A stretch of 64,000 nucleotides of DNA, from positions 255,888-319,887 of the forward strand of contig VXBP01003514.1 in assembly GCA_013400115.1 (NCBI GenBank), given 5' to 3'. The position numbers and the translations under genes are program-made. Shown here piece by piece: positions 60,374 through 64,000 of this stretch. Every line of letters starts with the position of its first letter. Position 1 is the first letter of the stretch. The notes beneath the pieces are model-generated. The model made no database searches, was not told the origin of the DNA, and saw only the letters and a list, made by a program, of their open reading frames with translations. This DNA comes from Rhinopomastus cyanomelas (Eukaryota > Chordata > Aves > Bucerotiformes > Rhinopomastidae).

Positions 60374-60888
60374 AGAAATTGAAAGGAATATTGTGTCCAG
60401 TTCTGGGCCCCCCAGTTCCAGAAGGACTGGAGAGAGTCCAGCTCAGAGCCACAGAGATGCTGAAGGGAGTGGAGCATCTCCCTGCTCAGGAAAGACTGAG
60501 GGAGCTGGGGCTCTTGAGCTGGGAAAAAAGGAGACAGAGGGGTGACCCCATGAATGTTGTTAAATATGGAAATGGCAGCTATCAGGAGGATGGAGCCAGG
60601 CTCTGCTCAGTGGCATCTAGTGATAGGACAAGGGGTACCTGGTGTAAGCTAGAACAGAGGAGCTTCCACATCAAACTGAGAAGGATCTTCTTCCCAGTGA
60701 GGGTGACAGAGCCCTGGAAGGGGCTGCCCAGGGGGGTTGTGGAGTCTCCTTCTCTGGAGACGTTTAAAACCCACCTGGATGTGTTCCTGTGTGACTTGAT
60801 CTAGGGGATCCTGCTGTAGTGGGGGCATTGGACTAGATGATCTTTCAAGGTCCCTTCCAATCCCTAATGTTCTGTGATTCTGTGATTG
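60374..60888 (+). mobile_element. CR1 LINE, about 515 bp to 3' end
   Basis: Sense young-type copy with a 145-codon open ORF2 C-terminal remnant (LPAQERLRELGLLSWEKRRQ). It ends TGTTCTGTGATTCTGTGATT. Confidence 0.96.
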
Positions 60889-62193
60889 AATTGGTTTATT
60901 TGCTCCCTGAGATCGGAGGGAGGGAAATAACCCAACAACAGAGCTTTTGCTTGTAGACTTCCTTCTGTGCAGCTAGATGAAACCTTGATAAGTACAAGAA
61001 ACTTAAGAGAGCAGACAAAGAGTTAAAGTTCCCAACAACAGGCTGTCTGAGAGGGGGAACAACACAAAATGGCACCACAGAACAAGACTGACTGAAACAA
61101 AAGGAGCTGACAGCAGAGGCTGGCAGGACGAGGAGGGATGGGATGGTTAAACCGCTCGAGGATCACTGGCCACATCACAGTCATGCTGGCAGTGTGTTGC
61201 TTTTGTTTGAAATACCTCTAAGTCACCCAGTAATAAAAGACACACTGAGGGTTCCCCAGCCCTGTTTTATCCTGCGTGCATTTCTCTTTGTGCTCTTGTC
61301 TCTGAAAGTTTTCTGCTGCCTTTCTCAGATGTATTTTTAAACCACAGAGCAAATATTGACCCTTCCGCCTGCTGCGAAATGAACAGGAATCTAGTCACTC
61401 CCTGTGAGTCTGTGGTGGGTAGAAGCTAAGCCAAGGACCTTCTACTCATGTGAAAAACCCTCAAATTATATAACTGGAGAACTCTGTGACAGCCCTAAAG
61501 CTCACTGGGCTTGGAAGAGAGCACCAGGGGCTAGGCTTAGGCTGCACGGACTTGCCCCACAGAGCCTAACTCGCCTTCCCCTGTGAACTGGGCGAGCAGC
61601 AGCTGAGTTAGCACATGGATTAGCATCACATCCCCGGGGAACCAGCCTCTGACTCCCCAGGCAGGGCAGGCAATAGGCAGCAGGTGCCTCTGCCCATGGT
61701 TTTCCTCTGCTGCCCGCTCCCCTGCCAGCCTCACGCCAGCTGGGCCCTCGCCTATGAGGCGCGTGGGGCGAAGGCTTGACCGCTCAGGCAGCCTGCTGAG
61801 ATGTGCAAAGGTTATTTGACAATAAATGCAATAAATCCTAAAATAAATACGTCTGGTTTGCCACTGGGGTCACACCAGCTCAGAAATTTTAAGGTCAGCC
61901 CGTGTTAGTCTGGCTGCTGATAAATGGCTGCGTGCTGTGTACCCACTGCGAGCTGCTGCAGCTCTGCTGAAGCCCTTGGGTTGGAGCCAGCTTGTGCCGT
62001 CGGGGGTGAGGGAACTGCTAGCCCAGCACAGTGCTAGCCCAGCACAGTGCCTGCTCTGGGTGTAAGAGGACTTCTGGTCCTTGACCGATGTCTGACACGA
62101 GCAACAACCGCTTTTCTATTACGCGAGCGGTTAAACGTAGCCCTGTGCCCCCCGACCAATTCTCTTGGTGGCTGGCTGCTTAGTTAAGCCCCC

Positions 62194-62212
62194 CTCTCTC
62201 TCTCTCTCTCTC
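62194..62212. repeat. (CT)n microsatellite
   Basis: About nine CT units followed by CCCACAG, so the tract resembles a splice acceptor. See rejected items. Confidence 0.95.
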
Positions 62213-62396
62213 CCACAGGGGTAACTCAGAAAATCCTTCGACCCCACTCTCCCAAATGCCACAACTTTTATTAAAGAATGATGACTCCATCGACCTCTTG
62301 GCTTTGCCAATATTTGAGCTGCACACAAACCCTCTTGTCCTCCTCGCTGGCGGCACCTGCAGTAACCCTTTCCTCTCCTTCTTTGTCCTTCTGTAG

Positions 62397-62448
62397 GTTT
62401 ATGAGATACTGAAAAGAACGACGTGCACCAAAGCAAAGTACAGCATGG
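62397..62448 (+). CDS. ANO1: ANO1 coding exon 7 (residues 290-306 plus one base)
   Basis: The acceptor is a T/C-rich tract ending TTCTGTAG at 62396 and the donor is GTAAGG at 62449. The exon is 52 nt: VYEILKRTTCTKAKYSM, then one G of the following Gly codon. This is the last ANO1 exon in the window. The next expected segment (Gly, then ITSLLANG) was not found before 64000, so intron 7 is at least 1.55 kb. The first transmembrane helix begins a few dozen residues further on, outside the window. Confidence 0.96.
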
Positions 62449-64000
62449 GTAAGGAACTTTATTTAGCTTTCAGATCAATGTTGTTCTCATCTCCTGCAAG
62501 TAACCGCAAGGTGCGGAGCTCAGGTTTTCCCCGCTCTTGAATCCGATGTCTGTGGAAGTAATTTTTTGATTGAGAAACCCAATTAGTGTAGTCGCGTGGG
62601 ATTGTTATCCTGATGTGAATTTAGAGGTCTGTCTGTACGTGGCAAGTGAGCGTGTAGCCCCTGCAGATGCTAGCTGGGTCTTCCGCGGCAGGACTGACGC
62701 GACATGAACCAGTGGCTAACACGCCGCTCTGCGCTGGTCCAGTCTCGCCCTCGCTGAAGTGGACTGAGGGTGTTCCCAAGGTCTTGAGTGATGATTGCTC
62801 CAAAGGTTGTCCCAAGTGGAACTGAGATCAGCCCAGTAGAGCAGCCACAGACTAAGACATGCACGGAGAGCTGGCCCAGCTCTTAGCCCTCAGAACACTT
62901 GCTGCAGGCCAGTGGGTGCAGAGGTCGTACTGCCGTGGCCAGTAGTTTTAGGATTTCAGCCTTGGGGCTTGCGCTCTAAGAACTAAATGTACAGCAGAGG
63001 TAAACAAGGGTTGCAAACCAGGTCACCCTAAGGGTTTGTTGGCAGCTTTTCCTGTCCAGCTGTTGCACCCTTCACTTTATACCTGTCGAGGTACACGGGC
63101 ATAAACCTGACCGTGGGCTCGGAGCTAAGGAACAGTTAATGGGATCCAAGTTCTCGATGCAGAAGGCTGAATTCCCTCATGTCCAACAGACACAGATTTG
63201 TGTGAGAAAAGTGCACGAACACGAGAGAAAATGTTTGCTGACTCTTGGAGTCTCTTCTCACATTTATTTGCCTACAAGCAGTTAAATAAAACAGTGGGAA
63301 CTTGAATTGCAGGTAGATCTGCTCAATATTGACCCATCAGCAGTTTAGAAACACATCAAATAAAAGCAGAAGAGTGATGCCAGGAATTATGTCCCCACTT
63401 TGACTTCTCTGCTGAAGTAACGAGGCACAAAGTCCAATTGTTGAGGGACACTCAGCGCTGGTGCTCAGCCAGTGTTAACAGAGCTGCCTCCCTATAGCAG
63501 GGGAAATCCAAATTAATCTGTGACTGTCAGGACCCTTTTCGAGTCAGGTGCTGGATCATTCTCCCTGGAAGGTACCTGCTTATGCTCTTCAGAGGGGAAG
63601 GTCACGCAGCTCAGTTTGAATCCAGTTTACCTTCCAGTTGGTTACTCACTTGATCTATTTTTTCCTTTCCTCTTTTTTTTTGGTCCAGAAATGGGAAACA
63701 TGTTAGAGCTTAGCTGGGTAGGGCAGAGGCTAGAGAAAGTAAAGCATTGGGATCCCTGGGTTGTTCTGCACGAGCCCAAGCAGCATTTAGACCCAATAAA
63801 GAAGTCATCGGGGCAGCCTGTCCGTGGGAATAGTCAGCACAACCCCGTCAGGCCCTTTGTGCTCCGGTGCTGGTTACAGCCCAGCGAAGGCTGCAAACAC
63901 ATTTGAGCAAACACAGGGAACGCTGCGACGTTCGTGCCCAGCAGGAAGAGGCAGTGCCCACTGGCTGCTGAAGCCCTTGGTATTTGTTTTTCAAATTTGT
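62449..64000 (+). other. ANO1: ANO1 intron 7, 5' part
   Basis: It starts with the donor GTAAGG. The remainder is unique sequence, with no CR1 and no exon-like ANO1 coding frame recognised. A T-rich/pyrimidine tract near 63655-63685 is followed by an AG, but the downstream frame does not resemble ANO1. Confidence 0.8.

Larger units (their letters stand above)
58993..62396 (+). other. ANO1: ANO1 intron 6
   Basis: GTAAGT to TTCTGTAG. It contains sense CR1 segments 59136-59510 and 60374-60888 and a CT microsatellite at 62194-62212. Three AATAAA hexamers cluster at about 61819-61850, but nothing shows that they are used. The alternative segment-b exon known from mammalian ANO1 was not identified. 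Confidence 0.88.
13335..64000 (+). other. ANO1: ANO1 gene (anoctamin-1/TMEM16A), 5' part only; continues past the window
   Basis: Seven coding exons join in one frame and encode the cytosolic N-terminus of ANO1, the plasma-membrane calcium-activated chloride channel of epithelia, smooth muscle and pacemaker cells (known for the family). Recognition rests on near-identity to vertebrate ANO1 over exons 2-7, for example MRVNKKYS, GLYFRDGKRKVDYILVYH, YHEDDKRFRREEYEGNL, HAPWNVLCREAEFLKLKMP, KRLSYPFSREKQHL and YEILKRTTCTKAKYSMG. Intron lengths are 35960, 2780, 2974, 1288, 1665 and 3404 bp; intron 7 is open-ended. Exon sizes are 58 (coding), 179, 324, 99, 152, 55 and 52 nt. The gene start is an estimate about 30 bp after a TATA-like box. 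All ten transmembrane helices, the pore and the calcium sites lie in exons outside the window. No frameshift or stop is seen, so the gene looks intact as far as it is present. Confidence 0.95.

Noticed and set aside
61819..61850. Intronic polyadenylation site (three AATAAA hexamers)
   Set aside because: AATAAA is common in AT-rich sequence, and no downstream GU-rich context or truncated ANO1 frame supports use.
62213..62396. Possible cryptic exon after the CT tract (acceptor-like CCCACAG)
   Set aside because: Joined in phase after exon 6 it reads GGG then a stop. No GT donor in a good context follows before the true exon 7 acceptor.
62449..64000. ANO1 exon 8 within the window
   Set aside because: No frame resembling the expected ITSLLANG segment was found between an AG and a GT.
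1..64000. LTR retrovirus, DNA transposon, tRNA or CRISPR
   Set aside because: No long terminal repeats, transposase frames, A/B-box cloverleaf or regularly spaced repeats were recognised; all dispersed repeats seen are CR1.

Overview
The window is vertebrate nuclear DNA and almost certainly avian. It holds the 5' part of one protein-coding gene on the + strand, ANO1 (anoctamin-1/TMEM16A, a calcium-activated chloride channel), in a background very rich in CR1 LINE retrotransposon fragments. CR1 copies ending in the ATTCTGTG-type octamer are the hallmark of bird genomes. I count about 50 CR1 segments, roughly 14 kb or 22% of the window by hand tally, and many look young because they closely resemble one another. 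That load is far above a typical bird and fits a lineage with a known CR1 expansion, such as woodpeckers and allies (Piciformes) or hornbills/hoopoes. The lineage call is an inference.

Layout. 1-13000: intergenic DNA upstream of ANO1 with CR1 fragments, a 28-bp x 7 minisatellite (1918-2113) and a (CA)15 microsatellite; no exon recognised. About 13010-13560: GC-rich CpG-island promoter with GC boxes, a TATA-like box, a purine-rich 5' leader and a first coding exon (13459-13516). 13517-49476: a 36-kb first intron that is mostly repeats and unremarkable unique sequence. 49477-62448: six further coding exons (49477-49655, 52436-52759, 55734-55832, 57121-57272, 58938-58992, 62397-62448), all with GT/AG borders and matching phases. 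62449-64000: start of intron 7; the next exon lies outside the window.

The seven exons join in one frame: 919 nt, 306 codons plus one base. They encode only the cytosolic N-terminal part of ANO1 (an N-terminal extension and the anoctamin dimerisation domain). The transmembrane channel, pore and calcium-binding residues come from exons beyond the window. Exon 1 supplies a start codon 43 residues upstream of the methionine that begins the familiar human protein, so this gene can encode an N-terminally longer protein.

Most other open frames of 60-340 codons are CR1 reading frames, their antisense shadows, or chance frames. No RNA gene, CRISPR, DNA transposon or LTR element was recognised. The most interesting structures are the N-terminal extension, two sense CR1 insertions just past the splice donors of exons 3 and 4 that continue the exon frame into the CR1 ORF2 C-terminus, and a 56-bp minisatellite with dimeric higher-order structure that grew inside a CR1 3' end.
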